NCBI GenBank assembly: GCA_001596155.1
Contig: CP014771.1
Coordinates: 4,340,001-4,404,000 of the forward strand
DNA from: Hymenobacter psoromatis
Lineage (GTDB): Bacteria; Bacteroidota; Bacteroidia; Cytophagales; Hymenobacteraceae
DNA: 64,000 bases
Reading direction: 5' to 3'
How positions within the stretch are numbered: the first letter of the stretch is position 1; each line of letters starts with the position of its first letter. This document shows, piece after piece, positions 35,615-44,307 of the stretch. The position numbers were made by a program, and so were the translations under genes. Below the pieces are notes generated by a model. The model had not been told where the DNA came from, ran no database searches, and saw nothing but the letters and a program-made list of their open reading frames with translations.

Positions 35615-36763
35615 GTGCGTCGCTTGCTGTCCTACCGTTTTACCCTGCTGGTGCTGCTGGGCTTGCTGCTGAGCGTGGCTGCCGAGCGGGTGCCGGCCGG
35701 CCAGCTGGCGCTGGCCCCGCTGCTGGCCCTCACGGTGCCGCTGTGGCTGGCGCTCACGGCGGGGGTAGGGCTGGGCTGGGCGCTGCGCGGCCGGCGCATC
35801 GCGCTGCTGCCGCTGGCGGCGCTGGCGCTCGCCTGGCCGCAGGTGCAGCGCGGCCTGCCGCTTCATTTAACAGGTAATAATTATCAGTTAGCAAGCAATA
35901 ATCAGAAACCAGGAACCAGCGACCAGAAACCAGGAACCACCCTCCGCCTGCTCTCGGCCAACGTGCGGATTTTCAACGTGTACGCGCAGCTGCGCAAGCC
36001 CGACCCGGCGGCCCCAGCCAAGGCTATCGAGTGGCTGGCCGCCAGCCCCGCCGACGTGCTGTGCCTCCAGGAGTTTTACAATGAGCCGGCCGGCACGAAA
36101 TCCGCCGACGGCGACTTGTTTCGGGTGGGGGAGAAGCTGGGGGTGGACGTTGGCCGGCAGGTTTTTATCTCCAAAAGCCTGACCAACAGTATTGGGGCCG
36201 AATTTGGCCTGGCCATTTTTTCGCGGCTGCCCATCGTGGGGCGGGGCGAAATCGCGTTCGGCCGCCTCAGCCAGAATCATGCGATGTGGGTGGATGTGGC
36301 CGGCCCCGGCCCGCACGATACGGTGCGGATTTTCAACGCCCACCTCCAGAGCATGAGCCTCGATGAGCGCGACATCGTGACGGCCGGCTCCAGCCAGGCT
36401 GGCTTCAAAACCAAGGGTAGGGGCCTGCTCGGGCGCTTTGTGCGCGGCGCGGCGGCCCGCGCCTGGCAGGCCGATACGCTGCTGGCCCACATCGCCCGCT
36501 CGCCCTACCCCGTGCTGCTGGCCGGCGACCTCAACGACGTGCCCTATTCCTATGCCTACAACGCGCTGGCTGGCCCGCTCCAAAATGCCTGGGCGACAGT
36601 GGGTTTCGGGCCGGGCAACACCTACCACGGCCGCCTACCCCCCCTGCTGCGCATCGACCAGCAGTTTGCCGGCCCGCGCTGGCGGGTGCTGGCCTGCCGC
36701 ATTCACGACGAAATCCCGTATTCCGACCATTTTCCGGTGGAAGGATTATACCAATTGAAGTAG
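35615..36763 (+). CDS. Membrane-anchored endonuclease/exonuclease/phosphatase family protein
   Basis: EEP-fold metal-dependent hydrolase with two or three N-terminal membrane helices (LLVLLGLLLSVAAERV; LALAPLLALTVPLWLALTAG). Catalytic blocks of the fold are present: LLSANVRIFN, CLQEFYN (Glu), IFNAHLQS, LLAGDLNDVPYS and the final YSDHFPV (Asp-His). The substrate may be nucleic acid, a phosphodiester or a lipid; not decidable. The frame begins at ATG 35531; GTG 35615 (or TTG 35594) is preferred because of the promoter box. The linker after the membrane part contains an in-frame AT-rich repeat insert (35871-35940). The stop codon is contributed by a family C repeat. Confidence 0.85.
   Translation: MRRLLSYRFTLLVLLGLLLSVAAERVPAGQLALAPLLALTVPLWLALTAGVGLGWALRGRRIALLPLAALALAWPQVQRGLPLHLTGNNYQLASNNQKPGTSDQKPGTTLRLLSANVRIFNVYAQLRKPDPAAPAKAIEWLAASPADVLCLQEFYNEPAGTKSADGDLFRVGEKLGVDVGRQVFISKSLTNSIGAEFGLAIFSRLPIVGRGEIAFGRLSQNHAMWVDVAGPGPHDTVRIFNAHLQSMSLDERDIVTAGSSQAGFKTKGRGLLGRFVRGAAARAWQADTLLAHIARSPYPVLLAGDLNDVPYSYAYNALAGPLQNAWATVGFGPGNTYHGRLPPLLRIDQQFAGPRWRVLACRIHDEIPYSDHFPVEGLYQLK
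35871..35940. repeat. AT-rich repeat inserted in frame in the EEP gene
   Basis: About 70 bases of intergenic-like sequence with a 16-base direct repeat CAGAAACCAGGAACCA (35903-35918 and 35924-35939). It encodes an Asn/Gln-rich linker (NNYQLASNNQKPGTSDQKPG). Confidence 0.8.
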
Positions 36764-36868
36764 CGCGAAGTTTCCACTTCGTGCGCGAGCAAAGCGAGTA
36801 GGCGGGGCCGGACGGCGCGCACGGTACTGCTCGCTTTGCTCGCGCACGAAGTGGAAACTTCGCGCTAC
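36760..36868. repeat. Family C palindromic repeat (copy 2)
   Basis: Arms GTAGCGCGAAGTTTCCACTT ... AAGTGGAAACTTCGCGCTAC with inner GAGCAAAGCGAGTA / TGCTCGCTTTGCTC. Its leading TAG is the EEP stop codon (36761-36763). Confidence 0.93.
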
Positions 36869-36929
36869 TTGCCCAACTTTGCCGGACCTTTGCCGTTGGC
36901 CACGGCCCGCTTATCAACCATCGGAAAAA

Positions 36930-36967
36930 CTGATAGCTGATACTTGATGCCTGATGCCTGATAACTG
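36930..36967. repeat. Short-period CTGAT repeat before cysS
   Basis: CTGATAGCTGATACTTGATG then CCTGATGCCTGATAACTG, a run of imperfect 7-8 base units immediately upstream of the cysS start. Confidence 0.7.
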
Positions 36968-36972
36968 AAAAA

Positions 36973-38481
36973 ATGCTGACCCTCTATAATACGCTGACCC
37001 GTAAAAAGGAATCTTTCGAACCGCTGCACCCGCCGCTGGTGGGCCTCTACCTCTGCGGCCCTACCGTGTATAACGATGCCCACTTGGGCAACGCGCGCGG
37101 CCCTATCGTGTTCGACGTGCTCACGCGCTACCTGCGCTATTTGGGCTACCAGGTGCGCTACGTGCGCAACATCACCGACGTGGGTCACCTCGTGGGCGAT
37201 GGCGACGAGGGCGAGGACAAGCTGGCCAAAGCCGCCCGCGCCCAGCAGCTGGAGCCCATGCAAGTGGCGCAGCACTACACCGTGCGCTACCGCCAGGCGA
37301 TGGCCGCGCTGGGCTGCTTACCCCCCGACATTGAGCCGCAGGCCAGCGGCCACATCACCGAGCAAATAGCTCTTATTGAGGAGATAATCGGCCGCGGCCT
37401 GGCCTATGAGATTAATGGCTCGGTGTATTTCGACGTGCCTAAGTACAACGCCGAGGGCCTGAACTACGGCCGCCTTTCGGGCCGCGTGGTGGAAGAATTG
37501 CTGGCGGGCACCCGCGCCGAGCTGGCCGGGCAGGCCGAAAAGCGCTCGCCCCAGGACTTCGCGCTCTGGAAAAACGCCGCGCCCGAGCACCTCATGCGCT
37601 GGCCCTCGCCCTGGGGCCTGGGCTTCCCCGGCTGGCACCTCGAATGCTCGGCCATGAGCCGCAAGTACCTCGGCGCTGCGTTCGACATTCACGGTGGCGG
37701 GCTCGATTTGATGTTTCCGCACCACGAATGCGAAATCGCGCAGAACGAGGCCAGCGACACGCCCGGCACCGGCGCGCGCTTCTGGCTCCACAACAACATG
37801 CTGACCGTGAACGGCCAGAAGATGAGCAAGTCGCTGGGCAACTTCATCACCCTCAACGAGTTTTTTCAGGGGGGTAGCGCGGCGCTCTCGCAGGCCTACT
37901 CGCCCATGACGCTGCGCTTCTTCTTCCTGCAAGCCCACTATCGCTCGCCCATCGACCTCAGCGACGATGCCCTGCAAGCCGCCCGCAAAGGCTACCGCAA
38001 GCTCATGAATGGGTTGCGGCTTTTGGACAGTGAAAAGTTAAGAGTTCAGAGTGAAGAGTTTGAAATTGACGAGCAAAAGCTAGCCGCTAACAGCCAGCAG
38101 CTGATAGCTTTAAGCCAAAAGCCGTTCGAGTTTCTGAACGATGACCTGAACACGCCGCGCGCGCTGGCCGCGCTTTTCGACCTGCTCAAGCGCTTTAACA
38201 CGCTGGCCACTACCCCCGCCGCGCTGGCTGAAGTCAGCCCCGAGGCCGTGGCGGAGGCCGCCGCGGCCTACCGCGCCGTGGTGGTCGATATTCTGGGCTT
38301 GCGCGACGAGCCCCGCGCCAGCGCCGAAGAATTATTGGCGCTCGCGCTGGGTTTCTACCAGGAAGCCAAATCGGCGAAAGCCTACGACAAGGTGGACCAA
38401 ATTCGCAGCGCCCTCAAAACCCAGGGCATCGTGATTAAGGATACCAAAACCGGCGTCGAGTGGGCGTATAGCGAAGAGTAG
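36973..38481 (+). CDS. cysS: Cysteinyl-tRNA synthetase
   Basis: Class I aminoacyl-tRNA synthetase charging tRNA-Cys (502 aa). The HIGH-type motif is in [11 protein letters not shown] after LCGPTVY (zinc Cys), the Zn-binding WHLECSAMS block follows, and the KMSKS loop is KMSKSLGNF. Slightly longer than usual because of an AT-rich, Gln/Glu-rich insert at residues about 353-383, in the variable linker before [15 protein letters not shown]. The insert replaces no core element, so the enzyme should work. ATG 36973. Confidence 0.96.
   Translation: MLTLYNTLTRKKESFEPLHPPLVGLYLCGPTVYNDAHLGNARGPIVFDVLTRYLRYLGYQVRYVRNITDVGHLVGDGDEGEDKLAKAARAQQLEPMQVAQHYTVRYRQAMAALGCLPPDIEPQASGHITEQIALIEEIIGRGLAYEINGSVYFDVPKYNAEGLNYGRLSGRVVEELLAGTRAELAGQAEKRSPQDFALWKNAAPEHLMRWPSPWGLGFPGWHLECSAMSRKYLGAAFDIHGGGLDLMFPHHECEIAQNEASDTPGTGARFWLHNNMLTVNGQKMSKSLGNFITLNEFFQGGSAALSQAYSPMTLRFFFLQAHYRSPIDLSDDALQAARKGYRKLMNGLRLLDSEKLRVQSEEFEIDEQKLAANSQQLIALSQKPFEFLNDDLNTPRALAALFDLLKRFNTLATTPAALAEVSPEAVAEAAAAYRAVVVDILGLRDEPRASAEELLALALGFYQEAKSAKAYDKVDQIRSALKTQGIVIKDTKTGVEWAYSEE
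38029..38122. repeat. AT-rich repeat inserted in frame in cysS
   Basis: Sequence such as GTTAAGAGTTCAGAGTGAAG and CAGCTGATAGCTTTAAGCC resembles intergenic DNA at 21024-21045 and 36930-36967, not the GC-rich codons around it. It is in frame and free of stops over about 31 codons. Confidence 0.75.
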
Positions 38482-38512
38482 TTTATACTTGTTAGGAAAT
38501 GAGATGCCCCGA

Positions 38513-38611
38513 GAACGTCCTTCCGAGCTTGCCGAGGAATCTCGCGTGCCGTCGTCCAGGCTGCGTTCCACGACGCGGGCGAGATTCCTCGGCAAGTTCG
38601 GAAGGACGTTC
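38513..38611. repeat. Family A palindromic repeat (copy 6)
   Basis: Arms GAACGTCCTTCCGAGCTTGC ... GCAAGTTCGGAAGGACGTTC, a variant with CC for AT in the outer arm, changed on both sides so pairing is retained (compensatory change). Confidence 0.9.
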
Positions 38612-38661
38612 TTTTTCGCAATTCATTCCACGAAGAATACTTTAATCCTGCGAGATACCGC

Positions 38662-39690
38662 GTGAAAAACATCCTTCCCCGCCTGGGCCTGCTGGCCGCC
38701 GCGGCCACCCTGCTCACGGCCTGCCCCTCCGAAAAGCCGGCCGAAACCGCTACCCCCCCCGCCGCGACCCAAACCCACCCGACCCCGGTTTTCAACGCCG
38801 ACTCGGCCTACGCGTTCACGGCCAAGCAGGTGGCCTTCGGGCCGCGCGTGCCCAACTCGAAGGCGCACGTGGCCTGCGGCAACTATTTGGCGGCCACCCT
38901 CAAGCGTTTTGGACTGACCGTGCGCGAGCAGCCGTTCGAGGCCATGACCTTTGACGGCACCCAGATTAAGGGCCGCAACATCATCGCGCAGTATCAGCCC
39001 AGGGCGGCGCGGCGCGTGGCCCTGTTCGCGCACTGGGACACCCGGCCCTTCGCCGACGCCGACAAGGGAGCCAAGAAAAACAAGCCGATGGACGGCGCCA
39101 GCGACGGAGCCAGCGCCGTGGCCACGGCCCTCGAAATAGCGCGCGTGCTCAGCCTCCAGCCCGATAGCCTGGCCCCGAATGTGGGGGTAGATATTATGCT
39201 GATGGATGCCGAAGACTGGGGGTATGAGACTGGCACGCAGGCTGATATCAAGGACCAGCTCGACGAAACCAACGGCAACTCGTCGTGGTGCCTGGGCTCG
39301 CAATACTGGGCCAAGCACCTGGTGCCCGCCGGCTACAAGGCCGAATACGGCATCCTGTTCGACATGGTGGGGGCCAAGGACGGCCACTTCACCCGCGAAG
39401 GCACCTCGCTGAACAAAGCCCGCTCCGTGGTGGATAAAATCTGGAACACGGCCGCCAAGCTGGGTTACTCCGACTACTTTCTGTTCAAGGATACGGGGGC
39501 CATTCTCGACGACCACGTGTATGCCAACGAGGCGGGTGTGCCCACGGTGGACATCTACGACCACCCGGCTTTCGGCGAAGAATACTTCCCCGCCTACCAC
39601 CACACCACGGCCGACAACATGAGCATTATCGACCGCAAAACCCTGAAAGCCGTGGGCCAAACGGTGCTGCAAGTGCTGTATCAGGAGTAG
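38662..39690 (+). CDS. M28 family peptidase, glutaminyl cyclase-like lipoprotein
   Basis: A 342-aa exported zinc hydrolase with lipobox LLTAC (Cys21). The M28 fold is seen in RRVALFAHWDTRPFAD (zinc His/Asp), MDGASDGASAVATALE (second Asp), LMDAEDWGYE (Glu) and PTVDIYDHPAFGEEYFPAYH (final His). This arrangement is that of glutaminyl-peptide cyclotransferase-like members, so N-terminal pyroglutamate formation is possible; aminopeptidase activity is the alternative. GTG 38662 is the start. The stop codon lies in the outer arm of repeat copy 7. Confidence 0.9.
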   Translation: MKNILPRLGLLAAAATLLTACPSEKPAETATPPAATQTHPTPVFNADSAYAFTAKQVAFGPRVPNSKAHVACGNYLAATLKRFGLTVREQPFEAMTFDGTQIKGRNIIAQYQPRAARRVALFAHWDTRPFADADKGAKKNKPMDGASDGASAVATALEIARVLSLQPDSLAPNVGVDIMLMDAEDWGYETGTQADIKDQLDETNGNSSWCLGSQYWAKHLVPAGYKAEYGILFDMVGAKDGHFTREGTSLNKARSVVDKIWNTAAKLGYSDYFLFKDTGAILDDHVYANEAGVPTVDIYDHPAFGEEYFPAYHHTTADNMSIIDRKTLKAVGQTVLQVLYQE

Positions 39691-39836
39691 TGGGTAATGG
39701 GTACCAAAGAACGTCATTCCGAGCTTGCCGAGGAATCTCGCTCGCATCGTCCGGGCTTCGTTTTACGATGCGAGCGAGATTCCTCGGCAAGCTTGGAATG
39801 ACGTTCTTTAGTACTCACTAACCATTACCCACTACT
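39687..39836. repeat. Family A palindromic repeat (copy 7) with extended arms
   Basis: Core 39709-39809 with AACGTCATTCCGAGC ... GCTTGGAATGACGTT. Outer arms GTAGTGGGTAATGGGTAC / TAACCATTACCCACTAC reach into both flanking genes and carry their stop codons (39688-39690 and 39825-39827). Confidence 0.88.
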
Positions 39837-40412
39837 GCCCATCTCCTTGGTTACTTGCTCGGCCTGCTTCACGTAGCGCTGGATGTGGGTAACCAGGGCT
39901 TCCAGCACGTCGGTGAGGCGCAGGCGCAGCCAGGGGTAGAGCGGGTTGGGAATGCGCACCGCCCCGGCATCGACCTGGCGGGCCAGCAGCAGCAGGCGCA
40001 GCAGCTCGTCGAGTTGGCGGTTGAAGGCTTCGACTACGGTGCCGGTGAGGCGCACGCCAGTGGGCGCGAACTGCTTGGGGCGGCGCAACAGATTGTCTCC
40101 CAGGCCATTGTTGCGCTGGGCCGTCGCGGTGAAATAGCGGCCCAGCCAGCCGCTGCGCACCCGCGCGCCGGCCGTGGAGCCGCTGGCCTGCGCCAGGCGC
40201 AGGCACACCTTGAGGCTGGGCAGGTAGTAGCCACCCACGATATTGAGGTGCTCCAGGCACTGGGCCGCGCTCCACTTGTCATACGCGGGCCGGCGGTTAA
40301 GCTGCTCCGAATTGAGCGGCCGCAACCGTTGGTAGGATAGCACCCGCAGGGCCAGCACCTGATTGGTGAGCCGGTCGAAAAACTCGGTGGTATCGCGTGC
40401 GGAAGCACTCAT
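39825..40412 (-). CDS. DinB family protein
   Basis: A 195-aa four-helix-bundle protein of the DinB/YfiT superfamily. Metal-binding His positions fit CLEHLNIVGGYY (about residue 55) and VTHIQRYVKQ near the C-terminus. Function is uncertain; relatives act as metal-dependent thiol transferases or have unknown roles. ATG 40412 is chosen; the frame is open to 40493. The last residues and stop codon are encoded by the repeat arm. Confidence 0.8.
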   Translation of the reverse strand: MSASARDTTEFFDRLTNQVLALRVLSYQRLRPLNSEQLNRRPAYDKWSAAQCLEHLNIVGGYYLPSLKVCLRLAQASGSTAGARVRSGWLGRYFTATAQRNNGLGDNLLRRPKQFAPTGVRLTGTVVEAFNRQLDELLRLLLLARQVDAGAVRIPNPLYPWLRLRLTDVLEALVTHIQRYVKQAEQVTKEMGSSG

Positions 40413-41004
40413 AGTAAGATAAACAGCAGCCAACGCGCTAGGTTTGAGTTGTAATATTACGGCGCAGGGTGGGAACCGACCCCACCCGCTCATCGTCTTT
40501 CCTCTTGCATTTATGCAAAATCATGCTTCTGCCCTACCTCGCTTCGCGTGCGTGCTCGGGCTGCTGATGAACATAGCCGGGGGCGCGGCCGCGCGGGCTG
40601 TTCTCGACCCTGGCGGGAAAATGGGGAGCCTGGTAACCTTCGGCACATAAGCGCCAACTGCGAGTGGCGGCGACGATTTTACGCAGACGCTTTTCTGCCT
40701 GGTGTCCACTACCGAGCGCAGGCCTATCTATATAATTTTCTTTTGGCCGACTGCGTTCAACGACTTGGTTTTCTGCGTCACTGACCAGTGCGCTACGGCC
40801 CTTGCCTTCTTCGCCGTGCCGCTTGGCGGCCCGCCGCGCTAGGAATACAGTATTAATATAATAAAATTATATATAATTTAAATCAAAAAATTGAACCTGT
40901 TCAGGGTTTTGCCAGAACAGTATTAGAACGGGGTAGAGACGCAAAATTTTGCGTCTCTACCCCGTTCAATCGAAGCCCCAAACAGCCTCATTAAATAGGA
41001 ACGC
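40413..41004. other. Gap with degenerate sequence, no confident gene
   Basis: 592 bases. A short frame at 40513-40650 (Met start, hydrophobic N-terminus, 45 codons) and a stop-free stretch at 40666-40843 look like decayed coding DNA but cannot be assigned. 40850-40900 is very AT-rich. A perfect palindrome follows. Confidence 0.5.
40926..40967. repeat. Perfect 42-bp palindrome
   Basis: GAACGGGGTAGAGACGCAAAA followed directly by its exact complement, no loop. It lies 38 bases after the end of the disordered-protein gene on the other strand and may serve as its terminator. Confidence 0.9.
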
Positions 41005-42348
41005 CTAATTGCTCGTTGATTCGTCTCGTCCGGCGTTGCGGCGTGGGGCGGTGTCATCGGCATTTTGGGGCTTGTCGCCGTCGGCGGGGCGAAAGTCCTC
41101 GCGTTTTTCCTGGCCGTAGTTCCGGGCTTTCTCCTGGTCTGTAAAGTTGTCGTGTCCGGGGCCGCGGGCACCGGGGTTCTGGTCGTCGTAGGAGCCGCCT
41201 TTGGAGCCGTAGCCCTGGCTCGTATTGCCCTCTTTCGAGCCGGCGGCGCCGAAGCCGTTGCGCGAGTCGCCGGTGTTGGGGTTGCCGGGCTGGGCTTCTT
41301 CGCTGCGCTCGTGACCATAGCCATAGCCGGGGTTTTGCGGGGCGTCGGGTGAGTTGACGGGCGCGGGCGCGCCCTGGCCGGCGGGCGCGGTGCCGCCGGG
41401 CTGCTGGTCGTGGCTACGGCCGCCCTGGCTGCCCTGGTTGTCATAGCCGCCGCGCGAGGAATGCTGGTCTTCCTGCTGGTTGCGGCCGCCGGGGCCGCCG
41501 GCCACATGGTTGTCGGGAGTACTGGCGGGCAGCCCTACCCCCGAGGTGTGGCCGTAGTCGGCGGCATAAGCCGAGCCCACGGTGGGCGAGCCGTTATCGT
41601 TCTGAAACGCCGCTACTTCGCCCGTTTTGCCGGGCAGGTTGCGGTTGTCCATTGGGTTGCCCCGGCCGTCGATTGCCGGCGGGCGGTTGGTAGTAGTATC
41701 GTTAAAATTCATGGTCGGCGGCGTGGGTGTGTCGCGCACGGCGTGGCCCTGCTGGCTGGGGCGCTCGTCGCGGCCATCGTAGGCGCGGTAGGCATTGTCC
41801 TGCATGCCCGGCTCCGAGGCGCCTTGGCCATAATATTTCTCCTCGGTGGCTTCGGCGCTGGGGCGCTCAGCGGCCGTGTCAAACTCGCGATATTGGTTGC
41901 CGTAGCCGCCGTGGGTGCCGCCCAGGTCTCCCTGCACGCCAAAAGCGCCCCGGTTGGCATCGCTGGCCTGGTTGTCGGCGCGGTTGCGGTCCTGGAAGCT
42001 GCCCTGCACGTCGTTGCCGAAGTTGCCGCCATAAATGTCGGACTGTTTCGAGTCGGTGGGCGGGGCGGGAGCGGCTTCTACGTCGGCAGGGTTGGCCTCG
42101 CGGTTATCTTGCTCGCCGCCGGGCTCCACCGCGCCTTTACCGGCGTCCATCTCACTATCAAACAGCTCTTTGCTGCTGGGCGGGGGGGTAGGGACCGGCT
42201 CGCCCGACTGCATGGCCGGCGTGGCGGGCTGCAACGAGCTGTTGGCGTTGGTGTTGCGGGCGTCGGCGCCCATCTTGGTGGTTTCGTCGGCGGGCAGGCT
42301 GGGGTGGTTGCCGGCGATTTCGTTGGGCTGGTCGTTGAGGCTGGGCAT
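41005..42348 (-). CDS. Large hydrophilic, intrinsically disordered protein
   Basis: A 447-aa protein made almost only of Gly, Asn, Asp, Gln, Pro, Ser, Ala, Arg and Glu. It contains no Cys and no Trp and no hydrophobic segment or signal peptide. Repeated GY/GN-type motifs (GGYGNQYREFD, PGYGYGHERSEE, SQGYGSKGGSYDDQ) resemble hydrophilins or low-complexity phase-separating proteins. Codon use and high GC fit the host genome. ATG 42348 (MPSLNDQPNEIAGNHPSLP) is the first sensible start. I recognise no domain. A desiccation-stress protectant is a reasonable guess given the lifestyle of Hymenobacter relatives, but nothing proves it. Confidence 0.75.
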   Translation of the reverse strand: MPSLNDQPNEIAGNHPSLPADETTKMGADARNTNANSSLQPATPAMQSGEPVPTPPPSSKELFDSEMDAGKGAVEPGGEQDNREANPADVEAAPAPPTDSKQSDIYGGNFGNDVQGSFQDRNRADNQASDANRGAFGVQGDLGGTHGGYGNQYREFDTAAERPSAEATEEKYYGQGASEPGMQDNAYRAYDGRDERPSQQGHAVRDTPTPPTMNFNDTTTNRPPAIDGRGNPMDNRNLPGKTGEVAAFQNDNGSPTVGSAYAADYGHTSGVGLPASTPDNHVAGGPGGRNQQEDQHSSRGGYDNQGSQGGRSHDQQPGGTAPAGQGAPAPVNSPDAPQNPGYGYGHERSEEAQPGNPNTGDSRNGFGAAGSKEGNTSQGYGSKGGSYDDQNPGARGPGHDNFTDQEKARNYGQEKREDFRPADGDKPQNADDTAPRRNAGRDESTSN

Positions 42349-42544
42349 GACAAAAGGCTGAAGATGGTGAAGGGTGGTAAAGGCTGGTCGCTCCTCCTCA
42401 GCTATACGCCCCAGCGCGCCCGGCGTTGGGCTGGCCCGGCCCGGCTCAAAAAAATGCCGGCCCCGCGCCTTGGTCCGGCCGGGGCCAGGCTTACATTTGG
42501 CAACGCCATCTCTTTGCCTAATAAGCAAAGTTTTACTCCACATT

Positions 42545-44194
42545 ATGCAACGCCGCCAATTCCTTCAGCACGGTACCCAAGCCGCCCTCGCCTCGGCTCT
42601 GCTGCCGCTCGCTGCCACCGCCGCCACCGGCACCGCAGTCCCTACCCCCCCGCCCGCGGCCGATGCTGCGCCGGCTGCCGCGCCCGTGGCCGGCTCTTTC
42701 GCCCTCAGCGAAACGAGCATCAGCGACTTGCAGGCCCAGCTAGCCAGCGGCAAAGTCACTAGCCGCAGCCTGTGCCAGCAGTATCTGGCTCGCATTGCGG
42801 CCATCGACAAGGCTGGCCCTGGCCTGAACGCCATTATTGAGCTGAATCCCGACGCGCTCAGCATTGCCGATGGGCTCGATAAGGAGCGCAAAGCTGGCAA
42901 GCTGCGCGGCCCCATGCACGGCATTCCGGTGCTTATAAAGGATAATATTGACACCGGCGACAAGATGCAGACCACCGCCGGCGCGCTGGCAATGGTGGGG
43001 CACCACGCCGCTCAGGACTCGCACGTGGCCAAGCAATTGCGCCAGGCCGGGGCCGTTATTCTGGGGAAAACCAACCTGAGCGAGTGGGCCAATTTTCGCT
43101 CCACGCACTCGGCCAGCGGCTGGAGCAGCCGCGGCGGCCAGACCCACAACCCCAACGTGCTGGACCGCACGCCCAGCGGCAGCAGCGCCGGCTCGGGCGC
43201 GGCGGCTTCGGCCAGCCTGTGCGCGGTGGCCGTGGGCACCGAAACCAACGGCTCCATCGTGTCGCCGTCGTCGGTCAATGGCCTGGTGGGCCTCAAGCCC
43301 ACCGTGGGCCTGGTGAGCCGCACGGGCATTATTCCTATCTCGGCCACCCAGGACACAGCCGGCCCGATGGCCCGCTGCGTGCGCGACGCGGCCGTGCTGC
43401 TGGGCGCGATGGCCGGCCCCGACCCCGCCGATGCCGTGACGGTTTCGGCCAATAATCCGGCGAAAGCCGCCGACTATACGCGCCTGCTGCGCCCCGACGC
43501 GCTCAAAGGCCAGAAGCTGGGGGTAGAAAAAAGCCACCTCGCCAACCAGGCCATCGGCGGCGAGCTGCTGCGCAAAGCCGTGGCTGACCTCAAGGCCCAG
43601 GGCGCCACGGTGGTGGAAGTGGACGTGCGCACTCCCACCCAGCCCATCGGCGAGGCCGAGTTCGACGTGTTGCTCTACGAGTTCAAGGATGGCCTGAATA
43701 AATACCTGGCCAACACCAAAGCCCCCATGAAAACCCTGGCCGACGTGATTGCCTTTAACAAGGCCCACGCCGCCCAGGCCATGCCCTTTTTCCAGCAGGA
43801 AATTCTGGAACAAGCTGAAAAAACCGATGGCCTGGCCAGCGAGAAGTACAAAGCCGCGCTGCGCAAAGTGGTCGATATTTCCCGTGCCGCGCTCGATGAG
43901 GCCCTGAAAACCGACGGTGGCCTGGCGGGCATCTTGGGCATCACGACCGGACCGGCTGCCTGCATCGACCTCGTAAATGGCGAGTATAACACTGGTCCCG
44001 GCTACGCGGGCGCGGCGGCGATGGCGGGCTACCCCCATCTCACGCTGCCGATGGGCTACGTGCACGGCCTGCCCATTGGGTTGTCGTTCGTGGGCGCTCC
44101 TTATAAGGAAGCCGAATTGCTGGCGCTCGGCTACGCGTATGAGCAGGCGACCAAGCACCGGAAAGCCCCGGAGTTTAAGGCGGTGATTGGGTAG
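42545..44194 (+). CDS. Amidase-signature family amidase, Tat-exported
   Basis: A 549-aa enzyme hydrolysing amide bonds. Catalytic triad of the amidase signature: Lys132 (PVLIKDNID), cis-Ser near 213 (TPSGSSAGSGAA) and nucleophile Ser236 (GTETNGSIVSP). The N-terminus QRRQFLQHGTQAALASALLP carries a twin-arginine motif and hydrophobic stretch, so it should be exported folded to the periplasm. Length fits secreted amidases. Substrate unknown. ATG 42545. The stop TAG is the first triplet of a family C repeat. Confidence 0.93.
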   Translation: MQRRQFLQHGTQAALASALLPLAATAATGTAVPTPPPAADAAPAAAPVAGSFALSETSISDLQAQLASGKVTSRSLCQQYLARIAAIDKAGPGLNAIIELNPDALSIADGLDKERKAGKLRGPMHGIPVLIKDNIDTGDKMQTTAGALAMVGHHAAQDSHVAKQLRQAGAVILGKTNLSEWANFRSTHSASGWSSRGGQTHNPNVLDRTPSGSSAGSGAAASASLCAVAVGTETNGSIVSPSSVNGLVGLKPTVGLVSRTGIIPISATQDTAGPMARCVRDAAVLLGAMAGPDPADAVTVSANNPAKAADYTRLLRPDALKGQKLGVEKSHLANQAIGGELLRKAVADLKAQGATVVEVDVRTPTQPIGEAEFDVLLYEFKDGLNKYLANTKAPMKTLADVIAFNKAHAAQAMPFFQQEILEQAEKTDGLASEKYKAALRKVVDISRAALDEALKTDGGLAGILGITTGPAACIDLVNGEYNTGPGYAGAAAMAGYPHLTLPMGYVHGLPIGLSFVGAPYKEAELLALGYAYEQATKHRKAPEFKAVIG

Positions 44195-44305
44195 TAGCGC
44201 GAATTTTCCAGTTCGTGCGCGAGCGCAGTGAACAGCTTGCGTGCGGGTCGTCCGGTCCCGCCTGCTCGCTACGCTCGCGCACGAACTGGAAAGTTCGCGC
44301 TACTA
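44192..44305. repeat. Family C palindromic repeat (copy 3)
   Basis: Arms TAGTAGCGCGAA.TTTCCAGTTCGTGCGCGAG ... and complement. Substitutions relative to copies 1-2 (CAGTT for CACTT) are mirrored in the right arm, so the hairpin is conserved. It abuts the stop codons of the amidase (44192-44194) and the FAD oxidase (44308-44310). Confidence 0.92.
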
Positions 44306-44307
44306 AC

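Noticed and set aside
41410..42762. 450-codon plus-strand frame opposite the disordered protein, hydrophobic and Val/Ala/Gly rich
   Set aside because: It has a membrane-like look but no defined helices or start context and extends into the amidase 5' region. The minus-strand frame has protein-like composition. Because the minus-strand protein is low complexity this choice is less certain than for other shadows.
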